Under the pieces are notes generated by a model. The model saw only the letters and a program-made list of their open reading frames with translations. It was not told where the DNA came from and did no database searches. From contig NZ_LMKP01000015.1 of assembly GCF_001421715.1 (NCBI RefSeq), positions 1-60,532 of the forward strand: a stretch of DNA of 60,532 bases. The letters are read 5' to 3'. This stretch comes from Sphingomonas sp. Leaf22 (lineage in GTDB: Bacteria; Pseudomonadota; Alphaproteobacteria; Sphingomonadales; Sphingomonadaceae). Shown here piece by piece: positions 30,200 through 39,123 of the stretch; the stretch's first letter is position 1; the number at the start of each line of letters is the position of its first letter. A program made the position numbers and the translations under genes.

Positions 30200-31378
30200 G
30201 TGGTCACGCTGTTCGGCGAGACGATGTCGCGGCGGACGCTGGCGACCCGGACCGGGGCATTGTCGCAGTTCGCCGGCGTGCGGCTGTCGACGCTGGGCGA
30301 CGGGGTGGAGCGTGGTATCCGCCAGCTCGAATTCCGCACCGGCACCGGGCTGCGCTTCACGGTGTTGATCGACCGGGCGATGGATATTGCCGAATGCGAG
30401 CATGCCGGGCGCGCGGTCGGATGGCATTCGCCCTCTGGCTTCCGGCACCCCGGACTGCACGATTATGAGGGCGAAGGCGGGCTGGGCTGGTTCCGGTCGA
30501 TGTCGGGGCTGAACATCACCTGCGGCCTCGACCACACGCTGTTCATGCACGACGATCCGGCCGGGCACTATCATTACGGCCCGCGCGCCAAGGTGGCGTC
30601 GTCGCTCCACGGCCGCATCGGCACGATCCCCGCGCGCCTGACCGGCTATGGCGAGCATTGGGACGGCGACTACTGCGTATTGTGGGCCGAAGGTGTGGTG
30701 CAGCAATCGACGGTGTTCGGCGAGGACCTCCACCTGATCCGCCGGATCGAAGCCGATGTCGGCGGGGACGAGATCCGGCTGCACGACCGCGTGGTCAACC
30801 ACGGTTTCTACCGCACGCCGCATATGTATTGCTACCATATCAACGTCGGCCATCCAGTGCTGGCACCGGGCGCACGCTATGTCGCGCCCATCCGCGACGT
30901 CGTCTGGGCGGCGCATGTCGACAGCTATCAGGCGCAGGGCGTCGGCTATCGCACCGCCCCCGCGCCGATCGCCAATTTCCACGAACAGGTGTGGCAGCAC
31001 GACATGGCCGCCGATCCCCACGGCCGGGTCAACGTCGCGTTGGTCAACGAAGCGATCGGCTTCGGCTTCGAGGTGGAGACGCTGAAGACCCAGTTTCCGG
31101 CGATGTACCAGTGGCAGAACTTCCACGCCGGCCATTACGCGCTGGGCATCGAACCATCGACCAACCACGTAATGGGCAAGGACTTCGCGCGTAATCGCGG
31201 CGAGCTGATCGAACTGGAGCATGGGCAAGAACGCCGGTACGACACCGTGCTTCGCCTGCTGCCCGATGCGGCGGCGGTGGCGGATGCCGTCGCCCGCATC
31301 GAAGCGGTCGCCCACCAGCCGCAGGCGGACTATCCGCAACCCAGCGGCATCTTCCCGCCGATCCGGGGCCGGTCATGA
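30200..31378 (+). CDS. DUF4432 aldose-epimerase-like protein
   Basis: The 392-residue protein resembles DUF4432 galactose-mutarotase-fold proteins: GLRFTVLIDRAMDIAECEHA, SGFRHPGLHDYEGEGGLGWF, GLNITCGLDHTLF, FHEQVWQH and HYALGIEPSTNHVMGK. Many such proteins sit in sugar operons and are thought to interconvert anomers or epimers. It begins at GTG behind GGAGAGG, with an ATG eight codons later as an alternative. It is the first gene of a tightly coupled operon (ATGA with the SDR gene). The sugar is unknown. Confidence 0.75.
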   Translation: MVTLFGETMSRRTLATRTGALSQFAGVRLSTLGDGVERGIRQLEFRTGTGLRFTVLIDRAMDIAECEHAGRAVGWHSPSGFRHPGLHDYEGEGGLGWFRSMSGLNITCGLDHTLFMHDDPAGHYHYGPRAKVASSLHGRIGTIPARLTGYGEHWDGDYCVLWAEGVVQQSTVFGEDLHLIRRIEADVGGDEIRLHDRVVNHGFYRTPHMYCYHINVGHPVLAPGARYVAPIRDVVWAAHVDSYQAQGVGYRTAPAPIANFHEQVWQHDMAADPHGRVNVALVNEAIGFGFEVETLKTQFPAMYQWQNFHAGHYALGIEPSTNHVMGKDFARNRGELIELEHGQERRYDTVLRLLPDAAAVADAVARIEAVAHQPQADYPQPSGIFPPIRGRS

Positions 31379-32121
31379 TCGGTCGCAGGATCCTCTATAC
31401 CGGCGCGGCGGGCGGACTGGGGCTTGACACCACGCTGCTGCTGATGCGGCGCGGGGCGACCGTGATCGCTCTCGACAATGACCCGGCGAAGGTCGCGAAG
31501 CTGCGGGATGCGGCAAGCGCCCTCGATACCGGGCGGCTGGTGGTATCTACCGTCGACCTGTCCGATCTCACCGGCTTGCGCGCCGAGCTCGACCGGTTGA
31601 TCGTCGAGTTGGGCGGTATCGACGTGGTGGTCAACAACGCCGCCATCTATCCGTCGAAACCGTTCGAGGACTATTCGATTGAGGAGCATCAGTTCGTCCA
31701 GCGGGTGAACGTCGATGCCGGGATCGTCGCGGTGCAGGCCGCATTGCCGGGGATGCGCGCGCGTGGCTTCGGTCGGATCGTCAACATCGCCAGCATCACC
31801 ATTTCCGGCGGGTGGGCGCATCTTTCGCCCTATGTCGCGTCAAAGGGCGCGCTGATCGGGCTGACGCGGGCATGGGCGCGCGAGTTCGGCCCGTATGGCG
31901 TGACCGTCAACGCGATCGCGCCGGGAGCCTTCCCGACCGATGCCGAGGCGATCCACCCCGATCCGGAAGGGTACAACCGCATGGTGCTGGACGCGCAGGC
32001 GATCAAGCGGCGCGGGACCGCCGCCGACATCGCCGCGGCCATCGCCTTTTTCGCCGCCGACGAGGCGAGTTTCATCACCGGCCAGACGCTGCACGTCAAC
32101 GGCGGCTGGGTCATGGCCTGA
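31375..32121 (+). CDS. Short-chain dehydrogenase/reductase (SDR)
   Basis: The 248-residue classical SDR has the cofactor motif TGAAGGLGLD, Asp in IALDNDP favouring NAD(H), VVVNNAAIY, catalytic Ser in NIASIT, YVASKG with the Tyr-x-x-x-Lys pair, and C-terminal GQTLHVNGGWVMA. It likely oxidises a sugar or sugar-acid hydroxyl, for example at C1 to a lactone. It is coupled to the epimerase-like gene by ATGA. The substrate cannot be read from sequence. Confidence 0.85.
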   Translation: MIGRRILYTGAAGGLGLDTTLLLMRRGATVIALDNDPAKVAKLRDAASALDTGRLVVSTVDLSDLTGLRAELDRLIVELGGIDVVVNNAAIYPSKPFEDYSIEEHQFVQRVNVDAGIVAVQAALPGMRARGFGRIVNIASITISGGWAHLSPYVASKGALIGLTRAWAREFGPYGVTVNAIAPGAFPTDAEAIHPDPEGYNRMVLDAQAIKRRGTAADIAAAIAFFAADEASFITGQTLHVNGGWVMA

Positions 32122-32133
32122 AGGACCGACCAT

Positions 32134-33324
32134 ATGACTATCCTGAAGGGCATCCGCGTCCTCGACTGTTCGATCGCGATGGCCGGGCCGTTCGCGGCGC
32201 AGCGGCTGGGCGATCTGGGCGCCGATGTGGTGAAGGTCGAACCGACCTCGGGCGAATGGCAGCGCCATGCCTCGGCCGGCGGGGCAACCGGCAACCTCAT
32301 CAACGTGTCGTTCCTGTCGCTCAACCGCAACAAGCGATCGTTCGCGGTCGACCTGAAGGCGGCGGAGGGTAAGGCGCTGCTGCTGGAGATGGTGAAGACT
32401 GCCGACGTGTTCCTCCAGAACTATCGCCCCGGCGTCGCCGAACGGCTGGGCGTGGACTATGCGACGCTGTCGGCGATCAACCCGCGGCTGATCTATGTCT
32501 CGATGTCGGGCTATGGCGAGGACGGGCCGTATCGCAGCTATCCAGGGCAGGACCTGTTGTTGCAGGGAATGTCGGGCGCGATGCTGTCGGCCGGGGCGGA
32601 CGGCGAGCCGCCCACGCCCGCCGGACAATATCTGGTCGATGCCGTCACCGCCTATTCGGCGTTCGAGGGCGCGCTGGCCGCGCTGTTCCACCGCGAACGC
32701 ACCGGCGATGGCCAGTTGGTGCAGATCAATATGCTCGACGCGATCACTACCATCCAGATGCAGGAACTGTCGGTTTTCACCATCGGCAACAAGCCGCAGA
32801 CCCGCTCGGCCGAAGCGCATGCCCACAGCTATATCCGCGCACCGTACGGCGTGTTCGCGACCAGCGACGGCTATGTGACGCTGGCGATGGCACCGCTGAA
32901 AAAACTGGGCGAATTGCTCGGCGATCCGTTCTTCGCCGAACTGGACGACGAATGCGATAGCTGGACGCACCGCGACGCGATCTTCGCGCGGGTGAAGGCG
33001 GCGCTGCCGTCGGCGACCAGTGCGCAATGGCTCGAACGGTTTCGTGCGGTCGATATCTGGGCGGGGCCGGTCTATGGCTATGCCGATCTGGTCGACGATC
33101 CGCAGATCCGCCACAACGGCACCTTCGTCGAATATGACCATCCGACCGAAGGCCGGGTCAAGACACCGGGCTTCCCGATCCGCTTTTCGAAAACACCCTC
33201 CGCCATCGCGCGCGGCGCACCGCTGGTGGGCGAGCACAGCCGCGAGGTGCTGGGCGAGTTGGGGCTGGATCGGGAGGCGATCGACCGGCTGATCGAATCC
33301 GGCGTCGTGCGGCAGCACGCATGA
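32134..33324 (+). CDS. Family III CoA-transferase (CaiB/BaiF)
   Basis: The 396-residue protein opens LKGIRVLDCSIAMAGPFAAQ, contains DLGADVVKVEPTSGEWQRH, FLSLNRNKRSFAVDLKAAEG and ADVFLQNYRPGVAERLGVDY (with the catalytic-Asp region further on), and GQDLLLQGMSGAM. Family III enzymes move CoA between carboxylic acids. Its presence in a sugar operon implies that a carboxylated sugar or fragment is activated as a CoA thioester. Overlaps the next gene by ATGA. Confidence 0.85.
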   Translation: MTILKGIRVLDCSIAMAGPFAAQRLGDLGADVVKVEPTSGEWQRHASAGGATGNLINVSFLSLNRNKRSFAVDLKAAEGKALLLEMVKTADVFLQNYRPGVAERLGVDYATLSAINPRLIYVSMSGYGEDGPYRSYPGQDLLLQGMSGAMLSAGADGEPPTPAGQYLVDAVTAYSAFEGALAALFHRERTGDGQLVQINMLDAITTIQMQELSVFTIGNKPQTRSAEAHAHSYIRAPYGVFATSDGYVTLAMAPLKKLGELLGDPFFAELDDECDSWTHRDAIFARVKAALPSATSAQWLERFRAVDIWAGPVYGYADLVDDPQIRHNGTFVEYDHPTEGRVKTPGFPIRFSKTPSAIARGAPLVGEHSREVLGELGLDREAIDRLIESGVVRQHA

Positions 33325-34415
33325 GCTTTCGTGGCCTGACCTGGGACCATCCGCGCGGTTACAATGCACTGGCGGCGGCGGGCGGCACGCTCGTCGTGTG
33401 GGACCGGCATCCGCTGGAGGGGTTCGAGTCGCGGCCGATCGCCGAGCAATGCGCGCTGTACGATCTGGTGGTGCTCGACCATCCGCACGTCGGCGAGGCG
33501 GTGGCGACGGATTGCCTGATCCCGCTGGAAAAGCTGTTCGCCGCCGATGAACTGGCCACATGGGCGATGGCGGCGATCGGGCCGTCGCTGGCGAGCTATC
33601 TTTATGCGGACCAGCACTGGGCGCTACCGCTCGATGCCGCGACGCAGGTGATGGCGATCCGTCGCGACTGGAACGACGCGGCGCCGACGACCTGGGCGGA
33701 CGTAGTGGCGCTGGCCGAGCGGGTTCCGATCGCCCTGTCGCTGGCCGGGCCGCATGCCGCGCTGACCTTCCAGTCGATCTGCGGCGCGCTGGCCGCCGTG
33801 CCGACGCGGCCGGGCGATCGGTTCGTCGACCGCCCGCTCGCCCGCGAGGCATGGGCTCTTATGGCGCGGCTGACCGGCGATGCGACGCGCGCCGCGGCAG
33901 CTATGAACCCGATCGCGCTGCTGGAAGCGATGGCGGCCGGCACCGGTCCGGTGCTGTGTCCGCTGATCTATGGCTATGTAAACTATGCCGCCAACGGACA
34001 GGTCCGCTATGCCGATGCACCCAGCGGCAACCGCATCGGATCGGCGCTGGGCGGCACCGGCATTGCGGTGTCGCGCCGTGCGAAGGTGACGCCCGAGCTG
34101 CTCGACCATCTGCGCTGGCTGTTGTCCGACGAAGCGCAACGTGGCTTCATTCCGGCGCATGACGGGCAGCCGTCGTTCCGGTCGGCATGGACCAATCCGG
34201 CGGTCGATGCCGCCGCCGGCGGATTCTATGGCGCGACCCGCGCGACGATCGAGGCGGCGCTGATCCGTCCGCGCCACGACCATGCCATCGCGTTCCAGAC
34301 GGCGGCATCGGCGGCGATCCGCGACGGGTTGCTGCGCGGACTGCCGGCGGACGTGGTGCTCGACGCCGTCGACGCGGCCTATTCCCAGCATCACCTGCCC
34401 GGAGCGGAAACATGA
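33321..34415 (+). CDS. Solute-binding-protein-fold protein without signal peptide
   Basis: The 364-residue protein resembles extracellular solute-binding proteins of carbohydrate ABC transporters: LYDLVVLDHPHVGEAVATDC, LIPLEKLFAADELATW, YADQHWALPLDAATQVMAIR and AAPTTWADVVALAERV. However, it begins MSFRGLTWDHPRGYNALAAA with no signal or lipobox, and no permease or ATPase genes are near. It overlaps both neighbours by ATGA. It may be a cytosolic ligand sensor, a carrier, or an enzyme recruited from the binding-protein fold. Function unknown. Confidence 0.65.
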   Translation: MSFRGLTWDHPRGYNALAAAGGTLVVWDRHPLEGFESRPIAEQCALYDLVVLDHPHVGEAVATDCLIPLEKLFAADELATWAMAAIGPSLASYLYADQHWALPLDAATQVMAIRRDWNDAAPTTWADVVALAERVPIALSLAGPHAALTFQSICGALAAVPTRPGDRFVDRPLAREAWALMARLTGDATRAAAAMNPIALLEAMAAGTGPVLCPLIYGYVNYAANGQVRYADAPSGNRIGSALGGTGIAVSRRAKVTPELLDHLRWLLSDEAQRGFIPAHDGQPSFRSAWTNPAVDAAAGGFYGATRATIEAALIRPRHDHAIAFQTAASAAIRDGLLRGLPADVVLDAVDAAYSQHHLPGAET

Positions 34416-35182
34416 TCGACGAGCTGCGCTTCACCATCGCCGATCGCATCGCGACGATCGTGATCGACCGGCCGCACAAGCTGAACGCAATGACCCCGGC
34501 GATGGCCGATGCGCTGGTCGCGGCGGTCGGCGAGTGCAACCGGTCGGACGCGGTGCGCGCGGTGGTGGTGACGGGAGCAGGAGAAAAGGCGTTCAGCGCG
34601 GGATCGGACATCACCACGCTGGACGGCTATGCGACGCCATGGGATTTCCGCAATCGCGCCGATTACTGCGATGCGCTACGCGCGTGCCGCAAGCCGGTGA
34701 TCGCGGCGGTGAACGGCTATGCGCTGGGCGGCGGGCTGGAAACCGCGATGGCGTGCGACATCCGCATCGCATCGACCAACGCCCGCTTCGCCGCGCCCGA
34801 GATCAAGCTCGGCTGGATCGGCGGCGGCGGCATGGCGGCCGGGCTGGCCTATGCCGCCGGGCCGTCGAACGCGGCGATGCTGCTGCTGACCGGCGACATG
34901 ATCGATGCCGATCGCGCCCTGGCATGGGGGTTGGTGAGCGAGGTCGTCGCTCCCGAGCGTCTAACGGCGCGAGCGCACGAGATGGCCGCCGTCATCGCGT
35001 CGCGCGCGCCGATCGCCGCCGAAACCGCCAAGCTGAACCTGCGGGCGGGCTTCACCATGCCGTGGGACAAGGCGATCGAGTACGAGCGTGACCTGCAGGC
35101 GATCTGCTTCGCGACCGACGACGCGCGCGAGGGCCGGGCGGCGTTCGCCGAACGGCGCGCACCTGATTTCCGGAGGCGCTGA
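34412..35182 (+). CDS. Enoyl-CoA hydratase/isomerase (crotonase) family protein
   Basis: The 256-residue protein has IVIDRPHKLNAMTPAMADAL, the oxyanion-hole region AFSAGSDITTLDGY, and AAVNGYALGGGLETAMACDI with APEIKLGWIGGGGMAAGLAY. The fold binds acyl-CoA. Crotonases hydrate, isomerise, cleave (retro-Claisen or retro-aldol) or hydrolyse CoA esters. The usual second glutamate region reads IKLGWIGGGG rather than the ELGIxPGxG-like pattern, so chemistry other than hydration is possible. Coupled to the solute-binding-fold gene. Confidence 0.85.
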   Translation: MIDELRFTIADRIATIVIDRPHKLNAMTPAMADALVAAVGECNRSDAVRAVVVTGAGEKAFSAGSDITTLDGYATPWDFRNRADYCDALRACRKPVIAAVNGYALGGGLETAMACDIRIASTNARFAAPEIKLGWIGGGGMAAGLAYAAGPSNAAMLLLTGDMIDADRALAWGLVSEVVAPERLTARAHEMAAVIASRAPIAAETAKLNLRAGFTMPWDKAIEYERDLQAICFATDDAREGRAAFAERRAPDFRRR

Positions 35183-35185
35183 GCC

Positions 35186-36148
35186 ATGCCCGCCACCCGC
35201 CCCCGCATCTTGCTGACGCGCCGCTGGCCGGCACCGGTCGAGGACCGGCTGGCCGAACGCTACGACGTCACCCGCAACGCGTCAGACGTTCCGCTCGACG
35301 CGCCGGCGCTAGCCGCGGCGATGCGGGATCACGATGCGGTGTGTCCCACGGTCACCGACCGGCTGCCCGCCGCCATCCTCACAACGGACGGCCGGCGGGC
35401 GGGCATCGTCGCCAACTATGGCGCGGGGTTCGACCATATCGATCTGGACGCGGCGAGGCGTGCCGGGGTGGTCGTCACCAACACGCCCGACGTGCTGACC
35501 GATGCCACCGCCGATATCGCGATGCTGCTGATCCTGATGGCCAGCCGCCGCGCGTCGGAGGGCGAACGCGAGCTGCGCGCCGGTCGATGGACCGGCTGGC
35601 GTCCGACGCACCTGCTGGGCCATGGCCTGTCGGGCAAGACGCTCGGCCTGATCGGCTATGGCCGGATCGCCCGCGCGACGGCGGCGCGCGCGCGGGCGTT
35701 CGGGATGACGGTGGTGTACCACAGCCGCCACCGGGCCGGGGACATGCCCGACGATACCTATCGCGCGACCCCGGCGGCGCTGGCGACGGATGCCGATGTC
35801 GTGTCGCTGCATGCGCCGGGCGGCGACGCGACGCGGCACATGGTCGATGCCGCGTTCCTCGCGACGATGCGGCCGCACGGCGTGCTGGTGAACACCGCGC
35901 GGGGCACGCTGGTCGACGAGGCCGCGCTGGCGCGGGCGTTGCGCGACGGCACGATCGCGGCGGCGGGACTGGACGTCTATGCCGCCGAACCGGTGGTGTC
36001 GCAGGCGTTGCTCGACGCGCCCAACGTCGTGCTGCTGCCGCATCTCGGCAGCGCCACGCACGAAACGCGGGTCGCGATGGGCATGCGCGTCGCCGACAAT
36101 CTTGACGCCTTCTTCGACGGACGCGCCCCCGATGACCGGATCACCTGA
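35186..36148 (+). CDS. D-isomer-specific 2-hydroxyacid dehydrogenase (glyoxylate/hydroxypyruvate reductase-like)
   Basis: The 320-residue protein has IVANYGAGFDHIDLDAARRA, TNTPDVLTDATADIAMLLIL, the nucleotide site GKTLGLIGYGRIARATAARA, VNTARGTLVDEAALARAL (catalytic Arg region), GLDVYAAEPV (Glu) and LLPHLGSATHETR (catalytic His). It probably reduces hydroxypyruvate or glyoxylate to D-glycerate or glycolate. The next gene encodes glycerate kinase, which supports D-glycerate as product. Three bp separate it from the crotonase gene, and its end overlaps the kinase gene by 17 bp. Confidence 0.85.
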   Translation: MPATRPRILLTRRWPAPVEDRLAERYDVTRNASDVPLDAPALAAAMRDHDAVCPTVTDRLPAAILTTDGRRAGIVANYGAGFDHIDLDAARRAGVVVTNTPDVLTDATADIAMLLILMASRRASEGERELRAGRWTGWRPTHLLGHGLSGKTLGLIGYGRIARATAARARAFGMTVVYHSRHRAGDMPDDTYRATPAALATDADVVSLHAPGGDATRHMVDAAFLATMRPHGVLVNTARGTLVDEAALARALRDGTIAAAGLDVYAAEPVVSQALLDAPNVVLLPHLGSATHETRVAMGMRVADNLDAFFDGRAPDDRIT

Positions 36149-36932
36149 ACGTTTGGCGGCACGGGTGCGCGACTGGCGCGGGCGGGGCCCGCTGATCCTC
36201 GGCCTGTGCGGTGCGCAGGGTTCGGGCAAGTCGACGCTGGCCGCCGCGCTAGCCGATCGGCTGTCGGCAGAGGGCTGGCGCGTCGCCATCCTGTCGCTCG
36301 ACGACCTGTATCTGGGCGGGGCGGCACGCGATGCCTTGGCCCGCACCGTCCATCCGCTGCTGCGCACGCGCGGCGTGCCGCTGACGCACGACGTCGCGCA
36401 CGGCATCGCGGTGATCGATGCGATCCGCACGGGCGATAGCGTGGCGCTGCCCCGGTTCGACAAGGCGCGCGACGAACCGGAACCGGCGGCATGCTGGCTG
36501 ATCGCGCCGGCGAACCTCGACCTGCTGATCTTCGAGGGGTGGTGCGTCGGCGCACGGCCGCAGGGATCCGCCGCCCTCGCCGAACCGGTCAACACGCTCG
36601 AGCGCGACGAGGACCCGCGGGGTCGCTGGCGCCGCGCGGTCGATGCGGCGCTGGCGGGGGACTATGCCGCGTTGTTCGCGCGGATCGACCGGCTGGTGCT
36701 GCTCGCCGCGCCAGGGTTCGAGGTCGTGGCGGACTGGCGCGCCGAACAGGAGGACACGCTACGCCGCCGGCTGATCGCGCAGGGACGCCCGACCGACGGG
36801 CTGATGGATCGCGTGGCGATCGGGCGGTTCGTCGCGCATTACGAACGACTCACGCGCTGGATCCTGCACGAGATGCCGGCGCGGGCCGACCTTGTCCTGC
36901 CACTCGATCGGCGGCGTGGCCTATTGGGATAA
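36132..36932 (+). CDS. D-glycerate kinase (P-loop GLYK-type)
   Basis: The 266-residue P-loop kinase has Walker A GAQGSGKSTLAAAL, SLDDLYLGGAARDALA, LLRTRGVPLTHDV, LPRFDKARDEP and IFEGWCVGARP, as in plant GLYK and the YkfG/phosphoribulokinase-like clan, with a C-terminal YERLTRWILHEM. It phosphorylates D-glycerate, feeding glycolysis. The start ATG lies inside the dehydrogenase gene, so the two are coupled. Last gene of the seven-gene operon, followed by a hairpin. Confidence 0.85.
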   Translation: MTGSPERLAARVRDWRGRGPLILGLCGAQGSGKSTLAAALADRLSAEGWRVAILSLDDLYLGGAARDALARTVHPLLRTRGVPLTHDVAHGIAVIDAIRTGDSVALPRFDKARDEPEPAACWLIAPANLDLLIFEGWCVGARPQGSAALAEPVNTLERDEDPRGRWRRAVDAALAGDYAALFARIDRLVLLAAPGFEVVADWRAEQEDTLRRRLIAQGRPTDGLMDRVAIGRFVAHYERLTRWILHEMPARADLVLPLDRRRGLLG

Positions 36933-36938
36933 AAAACA

Positions 36939-36967
36939 GCCGCCGGGCCGGTCGGGCACGCGGCGGC
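36939..36967. terminator. GC hairpin between convergent operons
   Basis: GCCGCCG at 36939-36945 pairs with CGGCGGC at 36961-36967, right after the glycerate kinase stop. An A-run lies on its upstream side, so it would end with U-residues for the minus-strand transcript. A second small stem (AACCGG/CCGGTT) follows. Moderate support. Confidence 0.45.
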
Positions 36968-37005
36968 CGAAGGGAAACCGGGGGGAACCGGTTGCGTCGG
37001 AACGA

Positions 37006-39024
37006 TCATCGCCGCACGCCGGCACGCGCGATCACCGCCTGCGCCTCGACCGGCCAGTCGCTGTCGGGCACTAGGATGTTGTCGCGCGCGACGTTGCCGA
37101 TCTCGCTCAGCCAGCGGCCGCCGGTCGTGCTGGAATTATGCCAGTTGCCGGTCGCGAGATTGTCGGTCGAGATGCGCCGCCGGAACATCTTGCCGGCGGT
37201 ATTGATGTTCAGCCATTTGCCGCGCGTCTCTACGACGTTGCCGGTCACGGTGAAATGCTTGCTGCCTTCGTCGAGGTAGATCGCGATCTTGCCGTCGATG
37301 TCGAAGATGTGGTTGCCGCGCACGATCGCGTTCGGGTTGGCCGACAGATTGTAGATCGCGCCGCCGTCCATGAACCATGTCTTCACGCCATGGATGCGGT
37401 TGTTCTCGACCAGCGTGTCGCGCAGCGTCGTCGGCGTCGCATAGCGGACGTTGTGGACATAGCCCTTCTGGTTCTCGTCGTAGTTCGGGTTGCCGCCGAC
37501 GTCATTATAGCCCCAGCCCCACCCGACCGCGATGCCGTCGTATGGTGCGTCGCTGACGTCGTTGTGGGCGATGCGCGCGCCGCTGACATAGGTCGTCAGG
37601 ATCGCGGCATTGTCCTTATAATCTTGGCTGACCGAGGCGACGACATTGTCCTCGATCACCAGATCGCGGTTGATGAGCGCGGGATCGCCGGGATGATGCG
37701 CGTCGACCCGCACCCCGCCCGCCATGACCGCGCTGCCCGATACGACCGCGAAATGGTTGCGCGCCACCCGGATACGCGCGGTGGCGAGGCCGATGCCGCT
37801 TAGGTTCGCGGTGGCGTCGTTGCCGATGCCCAGCGCGACCTGTCCGATCTGGGTAAAGCGATTGCCCTCGAAACTCACGTCGCGCGCGGCGGCGACCTGG
37901 ACGGCGGCGGGCATCTGGTGCCATTTCTGGCGCATCGATTCGAATTCGACGCAGCCCCAGCCGCAGCTCTGCCACGCATCCTTCGGCCGGATCGGCGATA
38001 CGTCGGACAGGAACGCCCCGCTCTGCTGATTGGCATAGCCGTTGGGACGCGACGGCCCCATCCAGCTCGTGTACGAAAAGCGCAGACCTTTGAACGCCAG
38101 CCGCTCGACCGGCGCGGCGGGCGTGCCGGCGATCGACACCAGCGCTTCGAGCCGGGGCAGCACCACGTTCAGCCGCGTAATATCGTCGTCCTGCGCGATC
38201 CGCAGGTAAAGCTTGCCCTCCTGCGGATCTAGGAACCATTGATAGGGTTTGGCATGCCAGTCGTTGGCCTTGCCGATGAACTCGAGCGCGTTGACGAGGA
38301 ACAGGCGTGAATCCGCCGGAAAGATCGGCTGGGTGATCGTGTCGTAGCCCCAGCTATTATTGTCCCACGCCGGCTGGTGCATCGTCACGCGGCGGCCGGC
38401 GATCGACTGCACCGGCGAATAGCGGTCGGTGAAGAAGCCGGTCGCTTCCACCTCCATCCGGTCGGGGCGCTTCACCATGGCGACATAGGCCAGATCGGGG
38501 CTGACGATATCGAAGCCGGTCGCCGAGAACGCCACGTCGCGGGCCTTGATCTCGACCCACGGCCGTTCGGCGAGCTGGTCGTTGACCCATAGCTGGCGCG
38601 CGTCCAGCCCCTTGGGCACGTCGGCGACCCAGATGTGGCGATCGGCATCGTGCAGGCGAAAGCCGCGCACCGCCATGCCGCCCGACAGCACGGGCCGCGT
38701 GCCATCCGCCGCGCGCCATTCGACCCGGTGCCCCGCCCGCCCGCCATCGGCGGCAGCGAAGCGCAGCGGCCGGTCGAGCGCATAGGTCCCGTCGGCCAGC
38801 ACGACCGTCACGTCGCCACCGGCGCTGGCCGCCCGGACCAGCGCCTGCGCGCGTTCGAGCGACCGCACCGGGCGGGTCGCGCTGCCGGTCGCGCGGTCGT
38901 TGCCGTCGGGCGCGACATGGATCACTGCCTGCGCCAGCGCGCTGCCGCTCGCCAGCAATCCCGCCAGGGCCAGCGTGACGCACGCCGTCGCACGGCAGCG
39001 CGGTCGGGGGGCACCAGCGTTCAT
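37006..39024 (-). CDS. Exported right-handed beta-helix enzyme, GH141-like
   Basis: The 672-residue protein starts at the ATG after GAGGAG; the frame is open far upstream but only as antisense of the GH28 gene. It has a signal peptide ending LLASGSALAQA. The opening VIHVAPDGNDRATGSATRPV with RSLERAQALVRAA is typical of carbohydrate-active parallel beta-helix proteins. Many N-rich helix rungs follow (LVIEDNVVASVSQ, LVENNRIHGVKT, IVRGNHIFDIDG). Layout and length recall GH141, whose characterised members include an alpha-L-fucosidase acting on rhamnogalacturonan II. This would match the 6-deoxyhexose pathway here. Another beta-helix lyase or hydrolase remains possible. Confidence 0.6.
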   Translation of the reverse strand: MNAGAPRPRCRATACVTLALAGLLASGSALAQAVIHVAPDGNDRATGSATRPVRSLERAQALVRAASAGGDVTVVLADGTYALDRPLRFAAADGGRAGHRVEWRAADGTRPVLSGGMAVRGFRLHDADRHIWVADVPKGLDARQLWVNDQLAERPWVEIKARDVAFSATGFDIVSPDLAYVAMVKRPDRMEVEATGFFTDRYSPVQSIAGRRVTMHQPAWDNNSWGYDTITQPIFPADSRLFLVNALEFIGKANDWHAKPYQWFLDPQEGKLYLRIAQDDDITRLNVVLPRLEALVSIAGTPAAPVERLAFKGLRFSYTSWMGPSRPNGYANQQSGAFLSDVSPIRPKDAWQSCGWGCVEFESMRQKWHQMPAAVQVAAARDVSFEGNRFTQIGQVALGIGNDATANLSGIGLATARIRVARNHFAVVSGSAVMAGGVRVDAHHPGDPALINRDLVIEDNVVASVSQDYKDNAAILTTYVSGARIAHNDVSDAPYDGIAVGWGWGYNDVGGNPNYDENQKGYVHNVRYATPTTLRDTLVENNRIHGVKTWFMDGGAIYNLSANPNAIVRGNHIFDIDGKIAIYLDEGSKHFTVTGNVVETRGKWLNINTAGKMFRRRISTDNLATGNWHNSSTTGGRWLSEIGNVARDNILVPDSDWPVEAQAVIARAGVRR

Positions 39025-39064
39025 TGTTCCTGCTCCTCGGCGCGGTTTCCTCCCGCTTCTATAT

Positions 39065-39084
39065 ACATATGATGTCTTATGTTT
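39065..39084. promoter_or_regulatory. Operator site 4 (GntR-type palindrome)
   Basis: ACATATGATGTCTTATGTTT, one of the copies closest to the consensus, is centred between the divergent beta-helix and GH28 genes. Confidence 0.75.
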
Positions 39085-39123
39085 AAGGGGGTTGCAAGAC
39101 TGTGTTTTACGCGGAGAAGTTTG

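Noticed and set aside
31840..33852. 670-codon minus-strand frame opposite the SDR, CoA-transferase and binding-protein genes
   Set aside because: Antisense to three coupled, motif-bearing genes; Arg-rich with no recognisable domain.
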